From assembly GCA_029851415.1 (NCBI GenBank), contig CM056741.1, forward strand, positions 88,013,282 through 88,077,281: a stretch of DNA of 64,000 nt, given 5' to 3'. The translations under genes and the position numbers were made by a program. This DNA comes from Eretmocerus hayati (taxonomy: Eukaryota; Arthropoda; Insecta; Hymenoptera; Aphelinidae). This document shows, one piece after another, positions 32,359 to 44,647 of the stretch; the stretch's first letter is position 1, and every line of letters begins with the position of its first letter. The notes beneath the pieces are model-generated. The model made no database searches. It was not told the DNA's origin and saw only the letters and a program-made list of their open reading frames with translations.

Positions 32359-33833
32359 CTATTCTGGCTGTTTGGCCTGAGTCTTTCGAAGCTTTCCCCG
32401 TTCGCGTGCGTAATTAAGGTAATCAGTTAGCACAGGAATTTGGCACTTGATGGCGGTTTCAACGAATAATTTTGGGTAACTATTAGCAGACAGCAAAGAT
32501 CTAACGAGTTCGAAGTCCGCATCATCAAATTGTGGGTTAGGTAACTGAATAGCTTCACCAACGATATTATAGGCGACCGCTTCCTTCATTGACATCGGGT
32601 GATGTAAGTGGAAATTTATATATCTGCCTGTTAAAGTTCCTTCGCGGTACCAATTGCAAGATGGAGTGCTATTTTCAATTCTGGTAATCGTTAGGTCGAG
32701 GTTATTTATACTATTGTTTCTTTTCATTTCCGAAGTAAAGTCTAAGCATTCATTGAACTGGTTGAAAGCATTCAAGACAGATTGAATTGAGGATTCTGAA
32801 ACAACGAGAAAGGTATCGTTTACAGATCGTCTGTCAAATGAAATTTCATCTTTGAATTTCTTGATGATCCGGGTCTCCAATTGTTCAATAGCAATCTCAG
32901 CAAACCACGGGCTACGATCGCCACCCATGAATGTGACAACTTTTTTTTATAAAACTGCCCATTGGATTTGAAATATGTCGAGTGGATAAGGAACCGAACG
33001 CCATCAAGAAATTCTTCCAAGCCTAAGTATCTGCCAATGGTTTCTCGAAGGTACCGCCATTTGCGTTCCAAACCCGCAATCATGAGATCTATGATCAGAT
33101 TGGTCAGGAGTGACACAACGTCAAATGAATCTAAAACAAACCCAGAGGGTATAAGAAGCGATTCCAGTTAGGTTTTCAATTCGTATTCATTTTTTCAAGA
33201 ATATTCCGGTCTTTGGAAGTATATATTAAGCAAACGCGAGAGGGCTTCATGAAACTGAGCTAAAGGGCCGTCAAGAGCGGAAACTATTATCCGGGCAGGG
33301 ATATCTTTTCTGTGGGTCTCCAAAACAGCATGAGCTCTACGTGGAATCGTACTCTTTATATTACAGTTTATGTTTGAGAAAACGGAATCGGATTCAAAGA
33401 CGCCTCTCTCTTTCCAACGGGTAAGAAGATTGAGTGTGGCATTTTGTAATTTCCTCAAGGGGTTATAATCAAGTTTTTGGTAATGTATGGTGAATGAAAG
33501 TTGTTGTTAGACTTTGGCAGTGTAGTCATCTTTGAGAATGACCACTGAAACATTACTTCTATCAGCTCGAGTGACGAAAAGCTGGTTGTTCTCCTTGAAG
33601 AAAGTGCGTGTGCTTTTTACCATCTCTATCATAGATTTCTCATGAAATGTGACGTGGCGACCAGATTTTGAGATCCTATTGATGGCGTGGAAGATTTTGT
33701 TGTGAATATGATATTCGCCAGCGTGATTATAGTATTGGAAGAAGTTTTTCATGCATTTGTATATTTCCAAGATCGATGGTCTATCAAGCATCGACCGGTT
33801 GAATTTTTTTCCACGAGTAACGTCCCCCTGCAC
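32359..33833 (-). pseudogene. Penelope-like reverse transcriptase fragments, copy 1
   Basis: Frames at 33507-33833 (with FVTRADRSNVSVVILKDDY), 33195-33458, 32820-33116 (with SLLTNL and TYFKSNGQFY) and 32359-32928 (with GGDRSPWFAEI and FTSEMKRNNSINNLDL) are successive parts of one Penelope RT in different frames. The catalytic box reads VNDTF where VDDTF is usual, so the RT is dead by sequence as well as by frame. Confidence 0.8.
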
Positions 33834-33843
33834 ATCGGGTGGC

Positions 33844-33876
33844 AGCTCTACTTATGAACAGTTCACAAGTAGAGCT
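33844..33876. other. Hairpin at the head-to-head Penelope junction
   Basis: AGCTCTACTT pairs perfectly with AAGTAGAGCT across 13 bases. It sits where the two copies meet and could mark the breakpoint of an inverted duplication. Confidence 0.55.
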
Positions 33877-33907
33877 CAGTTCAGTTCAACAAAAAGTTGG
33901 CACAACC

Positions 33908-34860
33908 ATGGGCGGCAATTGTAGCCCATGGTTTGCTGAGATTTCTCTTGAACGATTGGAGACCCAGGTCATCAAGAATTTAAAAATGAAATTTCGTTCT
34001 ACAGACGAAATGTAAACGATTGCTTCCTCATTGTTTGAGAATCCTCAATTTAATCTGTCTTGATTGCTTCCAACCAGTTCAATGAATGCTTAGACTTTAC
34101 TTCGGAAATGGAAAGAAACAATAGTATAAATAACCTCGACCTAACGATTACCAGAATTGAAAATAGCACTCCATCTTGCAATTGGTACCGCGAAGGAACT
34201 TTAACAGGCAGATATATAAATTTCCACTTACATCACCCGATGTCAATGAAGGAAGCGGTCGCCTATAATATCGTTGGTGAAGCTATTCAGTTACCAAACC
34301 ATCAATTTGATGATGCGGAATTCAAACTCGTTAGATCTTTGCTGTCTGCTAATAATTACCCAAAATTATTCGTTGAAACCGCCATCAAGCGCCGTATTCC
34401 TGTGCTAGCTAATTACCCTAATTACGAACGTGGACGAAAAAAGCTTCGAGAGACTCAGGCCAAACAGCCAAAAATAGTTTGACCATACATAGAGAGCGTC
34501 TCGTCTCACATATAGGATATTCTGCGCAAATACAATGTGCCCACCACGTACAAGTTGAACCATTATCTCAACGATATCGTCAAGCTTGGCAAAGACAAGC
34601 TCGATGACATGGACAAAAAAGCGTGATGTACAGAGTATCCTGCAAAGAATGTATCCAAGTATATGCGGGGCAGACGTCTCGCTGTCTAAAATTCCGAGTT
34701 TACGAGCACGGGCGTAACGTCGCCAACAATGATGACAGATCAGCTTTAGCCTTACACTCTTGATTAAAAAATCACACGTTCGACTTTGAGAATATAGAGA
34801 TCTTAGATTCAGAAAAGAGACGTTTTCGTAGGAAACTCTCGGAAATGCTCCACATTAACT
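33908..34860 (+). pseudogene. Penelope RT C-terminus and GIY-YIG remnant, copy 2
   Basis: The frame starts MGGNCSPWFAEI, breaks near 33990, and resumes at 34060 with NNSINNLDLTITRIENS. The endonuclease region has MYRVSCKECIQVYAGQTSR after a stop, as in copy 1. Further lesions are shared (stop after ALALHS). Confidence 0.75.
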
Positions 34861-35597
34861 GAAATTCCAATAACATCAATAGGAGATTTGATCTTGATGG
34901 CCTCGAAGACTCGTATAAAAAAGCATTAGATGATTCAAAACTCCTACGATGCAAAACACACAACAGACAAACAGACGCTCAAAACAACACTTCACACTTG
35001 CTTCCCACTTGATACAAAAACAGCAACACCACCGTCAAGCCAAGAACCGGGTTTGCCAGCCTCGTGTGCCAGGCTGGTACGTACGCATAGGAGGTATTCC
35101 ATCCGATCGGTGACATGCTCACAACGAGGATTCCCCGATGCGCTTACGGCCACGACCGCAACGGGCGGTCCGTTGATCCACCTCCTTACGCGATATGCGA
35201 CCCTGAAAGTTTGGCGACAAAGGTACACACTTCCGATGCATCATGAGCTAGTTGTTGGGTTCAGGGTATAAATTTCGGGACCGGCTGCGATGATCCACAT
35301 TGTCAGCTGAGCGTTCAACACCTAAGCCCAGCGATGATGCATCTGTGGTCGGCCGAATGTATACCCTTACCCGGCAACCTGTGAGTTCCCTTTTCTTTTG
35401 CCTCCCGTTTTCGTAATTCCTTCTTAAGAGCTGAATTTGTTATTATAATATTCGTAGATTTTGCCAAGGTTTTCATCAGACGACACTGCGTATAGCAGTA
35501 TGTACAAGAAATCAGTTAAATTACGGTGCGTTATCCAATTTACTGACTATGTACTCATTTGTATTCTTTTTCATATGTATAAATTTCTATAACAGCC

Positions 35598-35633
35598 CTG
35601 AAGAGGCCAACACATAAGTTGGCGAAACGTCGG
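35598..35633 (+). ncRNA. Hammerhead-ribozyme-like core, Penelope copy 2
   Basis: CTGAAGAG, GCCAAC-ACATAA-GTTGGC and GAAACGTC, identical in layout to copy 1. Confidence 0.6.
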
Positions 35634-35700
35634 CCATATAGGTCTATAATAAAGTCCGTTCAACCCATACATTCATCTAGTCAATAATATATCGAAATAC

Positions 35701-36981
35701 TTCTCATCGATAACGGGGTTAGAGTTCGAAGTAAGATGAATCTTATTCTACTCGGCTTACTGTTGATTTATAAGCCCGGAAGAAATGTTTCTTCAACACC
35801 AGTCAAACCGCTCAATTCACAATGACATGCTATCGTTTCTCAAAATCGTCATTCTTGGTGGATACGTTTTGAAGGTAACCCGTTGCGATAATCCTGAACT
35901 CGGGTTCAACCTGGCATCATGAAATTGTAAGAACAAAATGCAATGCAACGTCTATTCCCCGTGCGATAATGATCCGAAATCATCAAGAATTCATGAGTTC
36001 ACTATCGATTTAGCTCGGCAATCCTTGCACTGAACCCATCACATATTTTCACTTATCACGTGTCCCTCTCAAGCTCACGTATCACGGTGGTTTAGTGGTT
36101 AAGCGACCAGTCCAACACTTTTCAGGTGTCAATTAGATTCTTATGTTTCCTAAAATTGTACAGAATTTTTTACCAAAACTCGCGGCTCTTTGGCAAATGA
36201 CAGTACGATCATCCCGATCATTAACAACTTGCCACTGTTTCGTTTTTGGATACTAATCTTAGGAGCGGTGATTATCCACGATGCAATACAAGAATCTATA
36301 TAACACTAGATGAATGAGAATTTATCGGAATCTCATGCAGGAGATCATTTGATTATGTCCTTATACTGGTTCATGAATTCCCTGAGAGAATATTGAACTA
36401 TGTCTAGTACCCGAGATATCATTGAATTCGACATTTTCGGAGGAAGTATTTCGTAATTTTTCCCCCAATATGTACGGCCATAGGAATTGGCTATTTCTAA
36501 ATGTCTCATTTGTTGTATATTGGCACTCATCGTCCTCATTTTCAGTTGCAACTTGAAGGGTGTATTTGGCTCTGCCTGTTCAATCCATTCACTGGCTTCA
36601 CTTCATTCAGATTTCCTCGTCAAGAATCGAAGACGATGAGTGCAGCTGACCCCTAAATCAATTTTTTTGGCCCACTACTCGTGAGACACTGATCCTCTTC
36701 AGGTGCATAGCAGCGAGCAAGCGGAGATGGCACCTATCAAATAATTCGTTTTATAGACTTAACATCATACTGTTCTGTCAGGAAACTTACTTTTGCAGCT
36801 TGAGATACCACGTTGTGTAGGGCTAATGGTTAAAATGAGTTGCGTTAACAAATCACGGAACTGACTCCTCCGCCCGATTCGTTCAATAACACCAACTGAA
36901 TTCGATGGCTTACAGAGGAACTTTCGTGTAAGTTTAGTACATGTCATCAATATTTAAAATCCTTGCTTCCATATGAAACAG
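35701..36981. other. No gene seen; one tRNA-like stretch
   Basis: At about 36084-36110, GGTGGTTTAGTGGTTAAGC resembles a tRNA A-box region and may be a decayed tRNA-derived SINE. No B box or tail was found. Confidence 0.3.
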
Positions 36982-37752
36982 TTAACCTCTTCTGACCCGG
37001 AACCTATTTCTCAACAATTGAAAAATTATTTTTTGGTAAATTCTAGTCGGGGAGTGCCGAAAAGTGTTTTCAATAACAGAGATATGACAAAACAATCATT
37101 GTGTAAGAGTTCCGGGTATGCCCACATATGTGGACATCAGGTCGATGAAGAATGGAAATATCAACGACTAATTCTAAAGATCATCGATTTCTGTCTGAAA
37201 TTCATGTATACGTTGACTCCTCCTGATTCAAGAAATGGAATATCTCAACTTTTCTATTCGAAGAATATGATGCTTATAACACAGACAGGAATCAAATTTC
37301 TTGGGATAGCTAGATATTACTTCGAATACGTGGGAATGAGATACGGAAGTCAGTCTAACAGTTTGTCATACATTTTGAGGCAAGAAATACTGTCCACTTT
37401 TTGCTCATACTGACGTTTTTCCAACACAAGTATACCGAATAAGCCTGGTGTACACGTGTGTGGACAGACTTTGCATGCATGGTAATTCTATATGCTTCCA
37501 CTTTTCGTGACTGGGTTTGTGGCAATAGTTCATATTGCCTTAGAAATATACAATGATTTTGCAATCTGATTTTGAGACCTCATTCCCGAGTAGTGAGAAC
37601 GATTTTCGGCTTTTTTTGAAAAAGAGATTTTTCAATCAATCGTTTGTCGCGAAAGAGTAACTAACAATCAGGTTCTTCATGTAAAAACAATGCGATATTC
37701 ATCAATTCAGACCAAAGAAAGGGATCGCACAAGAGTTCTTGGTAAATCTGCT

Positions 37753-38095
37753 AGACTCACAAGGGGGACCCACGAAGTGCGGGTCACCAAATCTCACCAA
37801 ACTTTTCTCACAGTCTTGTACCACCTGAAATATGAAGAGTCCAGAGTAACTCCGTCAAATGGGTCCTCTGTCAGAAGTTACAGCCTATGAAATTAGCATT
37901 GCCCATATAGGCCCATGTTAAAGAGTGATATATATATAGATATACTGGCAATGCCAACATTGTTACTTGTAACTTTGAACAGGAGGCCCATTTGACGGAG
38001 TTACTCTGGATTCTTCATATTTTAGGTGGTACGAGACTGTGAAAAAAGTTTGGTGAGATTTGGTGACCCGCACTTCGTGGGTTCCCCTTGTTAGC
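37753..38095. mobile_element. ~340-bp foldback MITE
   Basis: Arms of about 115 bp (37755-37870 and 37982-38095) are reverse complements containing CCCACGAAGTGCGGGTCACC. The loop contains TATATATAGATATA. It abuts the left long arm at 38112. Confidence 0.75.
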
Positions 38096-38111
38096 CCACA
38101 GAGCCGACTCA

Positions 38112-39025
38112 AACATACCAAGTGACAAACATAAGTTGGCGGATTTTTTTTGCTTCCGATTTTGGTTTGGGGAATGTTGGAAATCGTTTGAAATCCGTGC
38201 GGCAAGCACATTTCTAACGTGAAAATTTCTTGCAAAGTGATTGGCGTGGTCAAAATTACGATATTTCTTTTCATTGCGGAATTGTGAATGAATTTTCATG
38301 AGCATGTTTTTGCTATCTCGGCGAATATCGATCGGAGGGAAATTTTAAGCACACAATCAGAAAGATCGCGAAATTTTGAGTCGGAAATGGTTGTTTTCGA
38401 CTTTGATATTTGCATTATTCCATGTGATTTGATTAACGAAAAAAATTTATGTCGGTTTTGTAACGCTTTTTGTAACGCTTGTAACGCCAGTGTTGACATT
38501 TTGTGTTTCCGCGCGTCTGCTGGTTTGCTGCTAGTGTGCCACGTGAGTGCAATGTGCGAGTTTATTTTAAATGACCAAGAACGAGTAGGGGCAGTGAATT
38601 CGAGTGTAGTACATGAGTAATCTCTGCCGTGCGAATTAGTGTTATTGTGATACACGGTCATTTAAAACTATAGGTAATTAAGCCCGGAAAGGGGCTAGAG
38701 ATCTTGCTTGCCCGGTCCCAATCAATTAGGATTGGGGCCCTGGTCATTTTGAGAACCAAACTTGAATGCCGTATGTGTCAAAGATTGCTCGTCGCATTTA
38801 CGAATTGCAATCGAGCAAAAAAGCAGCCTGAGACGCGAGACGCTATGCGTACTTGATGGGGGTCATGGTTTGCGTGTATTTTTCGTTCGTGGCTGCTGGA
38901 TGTTCTTATTTAATTCTAAATCGTGGATAACGTAATCTCTCCCTCGAGATGCATTTTTTGTTGGCAATTGACGCGTCACTAACTATAGGGACCCTAGCTG
39001 GCACATGTCACGACCTTGGACACAG
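38112..39025 (+). repeat. Left arm of a ~0.9-kb inverted repeat
   Basis: Reverse complement of 49930-50860 throughout, with 10.9 kb between the arms. It includes three close TTTGTAACGC/TTGTAACGC words. Mirror-image ORFs in the arms are shadows. Confidence 0.85.
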
Positions 39026-39082
39026 CTGTTGCGGGTCTCGCGGGCCATTTACATTTTATATCAGGTGTTTTGCAATGAAAAA

Positions 39083-39190
39083 TGGACTTATACCGTTCTC
39101 GTCCCCAAATTTCTTCGATTTTTTTCCGGACCGGAACGGTACAAGTCCATCAATTTTTCTTAAGTGGAATTATACCGTTCTGGACCGGGG
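39083..39190. repeat. Cluster of ATGGACTTATACCGTTC motifs
   Basis: Three copies in both orientations (about 39083, 39135 and 39166) of the motif that also bounds 39461-42483. Confidence 0.6.
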
Positions 39191-40017
39191 AAAGTAATGG
39201 GAAGTGACATCCATGTTAAATTCTGGGGGCATGCAATAGTTCACGACTCGCCACAGATGGCGCTGTCTAGTAACAAGCCCGTGTTAATCTCGGGGCATGT
39301 GGCCGCCATGTTTGACCTTGATGTCACATCCTGAAAGAAACTAGTCGACTGCCAGATCGTGAAATATTGAAAAATTGTCGATTTGAACCCTTTTGCATTA
39401 AAAAACGTCGAAATACTGAGGACTTAAACCGTTTTCTGCGTAAAAAAGTTGAAGAATTCTGGGGGCCAGAACGGTATAAGTCCATGCTTTTTTCCCGAAA
39501 TGTCGACCGGGATCTTTCATTTCTCGGTGTTGGTGAAGATATTCACCAGTGTTCATGAATCATAATCGGTTCAGATCGACAGATCTCACCAAATATGTTA
39601 CATTTGGAGTACTACGACCGTAATCGATTATATTTTTGAGATTGCAGTCCACGGGTGCGTATTGGAGGGTTTCAGTCGAGAAGTATCCATTCAATCAGCC
39701 TGGGTCACACTCTATAGTATTTGGGAAGGGGCGAAGTACGGAATTTCTACTTGGAGAATCACATATACGGAGTTCATTTTCAAAATTCTCAGAGTCAAAA
39801 TTCTTCTATTTCAAAACATGTAGTTTGAACGAGTAATCAAACTCTATCCGACATAGCAGTCTGAAAGAACTAATGCTGATACACAGTATAATGCGATTTG
39901 AATGAAATGCAGGTTGCTTATTTCGAGGAACATGATATTTTCACGACAATATCGACCGTAATGAGATTTATTTGTAACTGGCAGATAATTGAATTCGGAT
40001 AGCTGGGCGATTACTAA

Positions 40018-40807
40018 GGTAAATGTGCCTAATTTGCCCCCACTACTTTTGTTTTGCTCGCCATTTCAACTCATCTTTATATTATTCAACGTACTTTAGC
40101 TCATTTTGAAGCTTGTTCCAAGACCTTCAAAATGAGCTAAGGTACGTCTAATTTCAACAAATTGGAGCCGAGATATCTTGATTTTTGCGAAAGAAGATTT
40201 TTTGCGAGTTTTCAACAGTGTGTTCCTAATTTGCCCCCACAGGAAAAAAGGCCTATTTTCATGAGATTATACGAGTTTTTCGTATAATCGGGATATCTCG
40301 GCTCCCAGACCTCCAAATAAGACGTACTTTAGCTCATTTTGTAGCTTTTTTTACCCTCTTTCGAATTTTATGAGTGAGATGGATGTATTCGAATGGAGTG
40401 AGGAACGAGTTTGGAAAAAGACTATGGGGGCAAATTAGGAACACTGCACTTTTTCTCGTAATATGGGCGTAGAATTGGCTAAAAATCGAATTTTGCCATT
40501 CTGCAAAAAGCATTTTAAAGTTGACATAAAAACAAAGAAAATGAGTTAAGGTTAGTTGGAATTGATCACACCAATTTTGTTTGGCATAGCTTTTAGTGAC
40601 TAACAAAAAAGAAGTCGAAAGTACCGAAAACCACTTTTTTGTTGTAAGCGATGCGCGGATCATAGAGGATAGGTCCAGAACGTTTATTCCCTCATATTTT
40701 GACGTAACAGACGTGAAAGAAATGCGCGGCAGGGTCTGCGGGTGCATACATTTGAGAACTTGAATGGGGGCAAATTAGGGAATGGGGGCAAATTAGGCAC
40801 AGTTACC
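40018..40807. mobile_element. 790-bp TIR element with 7-bp target duplication
   Basis: It starts GGTAAATGTGCC and ends GGCACAGTTACC. TTACTAA flanks both sides (40011-40017 and 40808-40814). The motif CCTAATTTGCCCCC is repeated inside in both orientations, as subterminal transposase-binding sites often are. Internal inverted copies of GTACTTTAGCTCATTTTG give it a folded structure. No ORF, so non-autonomous. Confidence 0.85.
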
Positions 40808-40870
40808 TTACTAACGAGAGTGCGAGTTGATGATATTCAAAATGATTTCTAGGAATAAATGTATATGTTA

Positions 40871-41912
40871 CAGTAAATGTCCGAAATCAGTCAATGCCGG
40901 AGATTTACTAGTAAATCCTAGGACTGACTGGTGGGGCCAGTCAATCCCAAGATTGACTAGTAAATGTCCAGCATTGACTGGGAAGTCTAGTCAATGTTGT
41001 TGAAATAGCAGCAATTCGGACATTCACTAGTCAATTTTAGGATTGACTAACAAGCCTTCGTAAATGTCCGAAACGTGATTGCTCACGAAAAATATAGTTG
41101 GCACGTAAACTTGATTCTTTCAAAACTTCGCGCCGAAAAACAAGCTCCTGAGGTACAAGAAGGTATTATTATTATGGGATGAGGATTTCTACAGATTCGG
41201 AACAAAAGCTGGTTTAATCAACAACCTGTTCCCGAGGAGCCAGTTTGAAGTTTGCAAAGAGAAATTCCTCGATCTCAACGGAATTGACCGGACGCAATCT
41301 GTAAGCTTACGAGCAGCAGCTTAAAAAATTTCGATTACAGGTGGCCATGGGATGACGAAATGCAATTGTAAAGCTAAATGTTCTTCAAATAGATGTTCTT
41401 ATAAAGTGAAAAAGATACTGTGCAATTCAAGATGCCATAATAGCCAGAGCTGTTGTAACAAGTAGCTTTCATATTGTTAAATTCTTAGAAAGATTCAACT
41501 TCACTTTGATCATACAACGTGCTATATTATTTGTCGGTGAAAAATTCGTAAGACTAGAATGACATTATCGATGTGATGAAGATGTGACCTCCGTTCAGTA
41601 TGAACGTGAGATCTAAGACTATGTGCAGCTGTGATACATTTACGCTAAATATCATTTTGCATGAATAAATTTTGCTCATCATACATTTTCATTTCTCTGC
41701 TCATTATATGTTTCGGACATTTACGGTAGTCAGTCAGTCAATCCTAAGATTGTCTAGTAAATGTCCGAAATTCATCTTCACGAATCAACATTGACTGGCT
41801 GTTTCAGTTATTTCTAAGATTTACTAGTAAATCTTAGGATTGACTGGCCCCTCTAGTCAATGTCAGGAACAACTAGTCAATCCTAGGATTGACGGATTTC
41901 GGACATTTACTG
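40871..41912 (+). mobile_element. TA-flanked TIR element with palindromic subterminal repeats
   Basis: It starts CAGTAAATGTCCGAAATC and ends with the reverse complement, with TA on both sides. Many subterminal copies of AGTCAAT[C/G] words occur, including the perfect palindrome GTCAATCCTAGGATTGAC (41876-41893). The flanks TATATGT and ACATATA show that the target was itself a palindrome. It carries a coding remnant. Confidence 0.8.
41140..41465 (+). pseudogene. C-terminal remnant of an integrase-type transposon protein
   Basis: The frame reads FPRSQFEVCKEKFLDLNGI, then SVSLRAAA, a stop (TAA at about 41321), and then a Cys-rich tail (KCNCKAKCSSNRCSYK...CNSRCHNSQSC). From memory, this order closely resembles the C-terminus of KRBA2-like proteins derived from integrase-type (Ginger or gypsy-like) sources. 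The catalytic region is missing. A 43-base GT...AG stretch (41301-41340) could instead be an intron. Confidence 0.5.
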
Positions 41913-42797
41913 TAACATATATAAAATATGTGTATTACACGATGAAGCTAGGTATGTTTTGTCATTTACATTGCTCTTACCACAAGAAACATTGCATGTA
42001 GATTATCGAAGTTGTCTGTATCTCCATTGCAGTTATTTGGTCCTTTGAGACGATATCATCCCCGCAGGAATGATTATAAACGAGAACCAGAGCAAGTTTA
42101 ACATCGATCGCTCTATCGACTGAAATTCTTCGATTTATTCTGTAAATCCTGTCTCATTACTGTAGATGTAAAATGATGTAAAAGCAGAAGTTCAATTCAA
42201 AGCCCTTTGCAAAGTCACAATGTTAAAACAAACTCCCACGGAATGCTATTCCGCGATTTTTCATGTAGATGAGCCTTGTTCATAATGTTAGAGCATGAAA
42301 AAAGCAGCAATGAACTTCGATGTCGATTCGACGCAGTTACCTCGACAACACAGAGCATCAATATCCTAGTTTTTGGGGTCAGCTATCACTTTACAAATCC
42401 TAGAAAAGTGCGATAAATGAGGTTAGAAGTCATGAGAGCCATGTTTCAATGCTCGGGCATGGACTTATACCGTTCTGGTCCCCAAAATAAGTCGAAACTT
42501 TTTTTCCAAAAAAAATTGTCATGGTGCTAGTGACACCTCAGAATGAATTTTCACTTCCGGAATTGTGCGGACATATTTCCACATCCATTATCTACTGTTT
42601 CACATCGGGAACTCAATTTTCACAAAAATGGACTCATACCGTTCTGGTCGGGAGCCGTCCATATAGTAAGCGGAAAAAAATTTTTGAGCTCCACGACTGT
42701 GGGGTATATCATACTGGCAATTTTGACCAGTAACGAAGCGATTGCTATTCAAATATTTCATTGCTCAACTACTTGATGTGGACAGGAAAAGGGAATT

Positions 42798-43107
42798 AAC
42801 TATGTTGTAAGATTAATTTTTAGTAATAGAGTGGGTGGTACTGTGTCACGTGCCCTCAATAAGCCTATACAAAGCTTGATATGATAATTGAATCAACGGA
42901 TTTTTCTCGAATCTCAACGATCAATTGATTCGAAGCTGCTGAGAGAGAATTTCTCCTCTCATTACTAGGAGTATCCGAGAAAATTGAAGAGATTCGAAAG
43001 AGATTCGTTGTTTAATTATCATATCAAGCTATGTATGGGCTTATTGAGGGCACGTGACACAGCACCACCCAATCTATTACTGAAAATTAATTCGACAACA
43101 TAGTTGT
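42798..43107. mobile_element. 310-bp foldback MITE
   Basis: Arms of about 90 bp are reverse complements and contain CACGTGCCCTCAATAAGCC. The outermost bases AACTATGTTGT and ACAACATAGTT also pair, so no target duplication can be separated. Confidence 0.7.
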
Positions 43108-43249
43108 CAGTATCGAGTAATGAGCGGGGAAAATTAACAGAAAATGGTCAAATATGCAATTCTTGACGTTTAACTCGAAATCGATGGTTTTTATCAAAAT
43201 TTCGCAGGAAAATTGTATAGGAATCATCGATCGTCCTCTCGCTATGACA

Positions 43250-43724
43250 TTCATTGATGTTTTCTTGATTCGATCGAGGAGGACTAGGAATCGTGTTGAT
43301 GAAATTACACGATTCCTGTAATGTGTAATCACTCTATTTCCCCCACCATGTATATTACTTCCCACCTGATTTTATTCCTCTGTACTGTACGCATATGGAT
43401 ATTCAGAGCCACACTCACAATGTAAATACTTGACGTGATTACAGACTCTTCATGTCTGTTTTTCGAATTTAAATATGATGTGTTTAAAGTAATATCTACA
43501 AATATACATGTGGTATTTAAATCTGTCTTTCATGAAACTGAATTTGTGATCTTGTTGTTAAAAAATTGTGCTATGACACGTTGTGATCCTCATTTACAGC
43601 CTGATGAGGTCAGTGAACAGCACTGACAAAACGTCGCGAAATATACTTTTTTGCCGAAGAAAATCGTGTAATTTCATCAACACGATTCCTAGTCCTCCTA
43701 GATCGAATCAAATGAATTCCACAA
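43250..43724. repeat. Inverted repeat around a ribozyme-like motif
   Basis: About 43266-43312 and 43664-43712 are reverse complements (GGACTAGGAATCGTGTTGAT). Between them lies a hammerhead-like motif. This is probably the remains of a Penelope-like 3' region. Confidence 0.5.
43601..43637 (+). ncRNA. Degenerate hammerhead-like motif
   Basis: CTGATGA is followed by a 7-bp stem GTCAGTG-AACAG-CACTGAC, then AAAACGTC where GAAACGTC is expected. One core G is changed, so it is likely inactive. Confidence 0.45.
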
Positions 43725-43725
43725 G

Positions 43726-44005
43726 AATACTCTCTCGTTTACCTTCCAAAAATCTCTAGTGTCTGTACCCTCAAATTTTCTCAGAAGTTCGTCGTATCTG
43801 AGATAAAGCGCGATAGACCTTGTAAGACGCGGCTCGTCAGACGATCTTTGCCGTTCAACTTGAACATGATGGCATTTATCGAAATTTTACGAGAATACTT
43901 TTTTTGTTCGTCTCATAAAAATCTCCAATTTTTGTACTCCTTCTTCAGAAGTTCGCCGTTCCTGAGATAATTGCGGTAGACCATGCAAGGCGCGGCTACT
44001 CAAGA
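43726..44005 (+). repeat. Two diverged direct repeats, ~166-bp period
   Basis: Shared words are AGAATACT, CAGAAGTTCG, CTGAGATAA and GTAGACC-like text in both units. Confidence 0.5.
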
Positions 44006-44647
44006 CATGAGTCTGAGACAATACATCGGCGGAGCAAATAATTACCGGTCGAGAAGAAGAGTTTGATGCGAAATGGACTGTTTTTTTCCATAAAGGCGAA
44101 GATTTTTCGATTGTCATCAACTCATTCTTCTCAGACATCACTCACTTCTAAGAACAGCGCCATCAATATTGTAAATACAGACCCTATCGTAAATAATGGA
44201 ACATGCATACTTGTATTAATTCGGCGATAACTCCAATCTTCTCGGGTCTGAAAGGGCGTTTAAAAAATAACTCTGAAGATCACCTTAATAGACCTCTGAA
44301 ATCATGTAAGACGATATTTTCCAATTTTTTAGTGTGTCCAGATCGACAATAGAAATGGAAAAATAATTACCTCCAATCAATCACCTGCCATTTTAGCGGG
44401 AATGAGTATGTGAGAAAAAACCTTGTGGCATCTTGTAGGCCTTTTCAAGACCTACAATTCGCTTTTTCAGAAATTTCCTACGACCTTTTCGCTCCAAAAT
44501 GAAGCCATTCTACGGCTGGAATGTTATATATGCAAGTTAATGAGAATCGTTATGTGTCGCAGGGGTTTGATATTCTCAATTTCAGATTTTAAATTCAAAA
44601 GATCATTTTCGGAAGTGTTCGAGATACATGATTTCTAAGTTGAATTG

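Larger units (their letters stand above)
29935..33843 (-). mobile_element. Penelope-like element, copy 1
   Basis: From right to left: RT fragments, a GIY-YIG remnant, then a 3' region ending in a hammerhead-like motif and a GGGTTGAACGGAC terminus shared with copy 2. It lies head to head with copy 2 across a 10-bp stem hairpin. A TIR element is inserted at 30245-31471. Confidence 0.8.
33877..35700 (+). mobile_element. Penelope-like element, copy 2 (5' truncated)
   Basis: It begins within RT and runs through the GIY-YIG remnant and 3' region to a GTCCGTTCAACCC end. It mirrors copy 1 closely, including its inactivating changes. Confidence 0.8.
39461..42483. mobile_element. Segment bounded by 27-bp inverted ends
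   Basis: 39461-39487 and 42457-42483 are reverse complements, starting GGGG[G/A]CCAGAACGG. A further copy lies at about 42628. The segment contains two other elements and no transposase. It may be a non-autonomous element or simply two copies of a repeat. Confidence 0.4.

Noticed and set aside
38296..38661. 121-aa minus-strand ORF, mirrored at 50298-50540
   Set aside because: Lies in the long inverted arms and is open by chance in both; frames break differently in the two copies.
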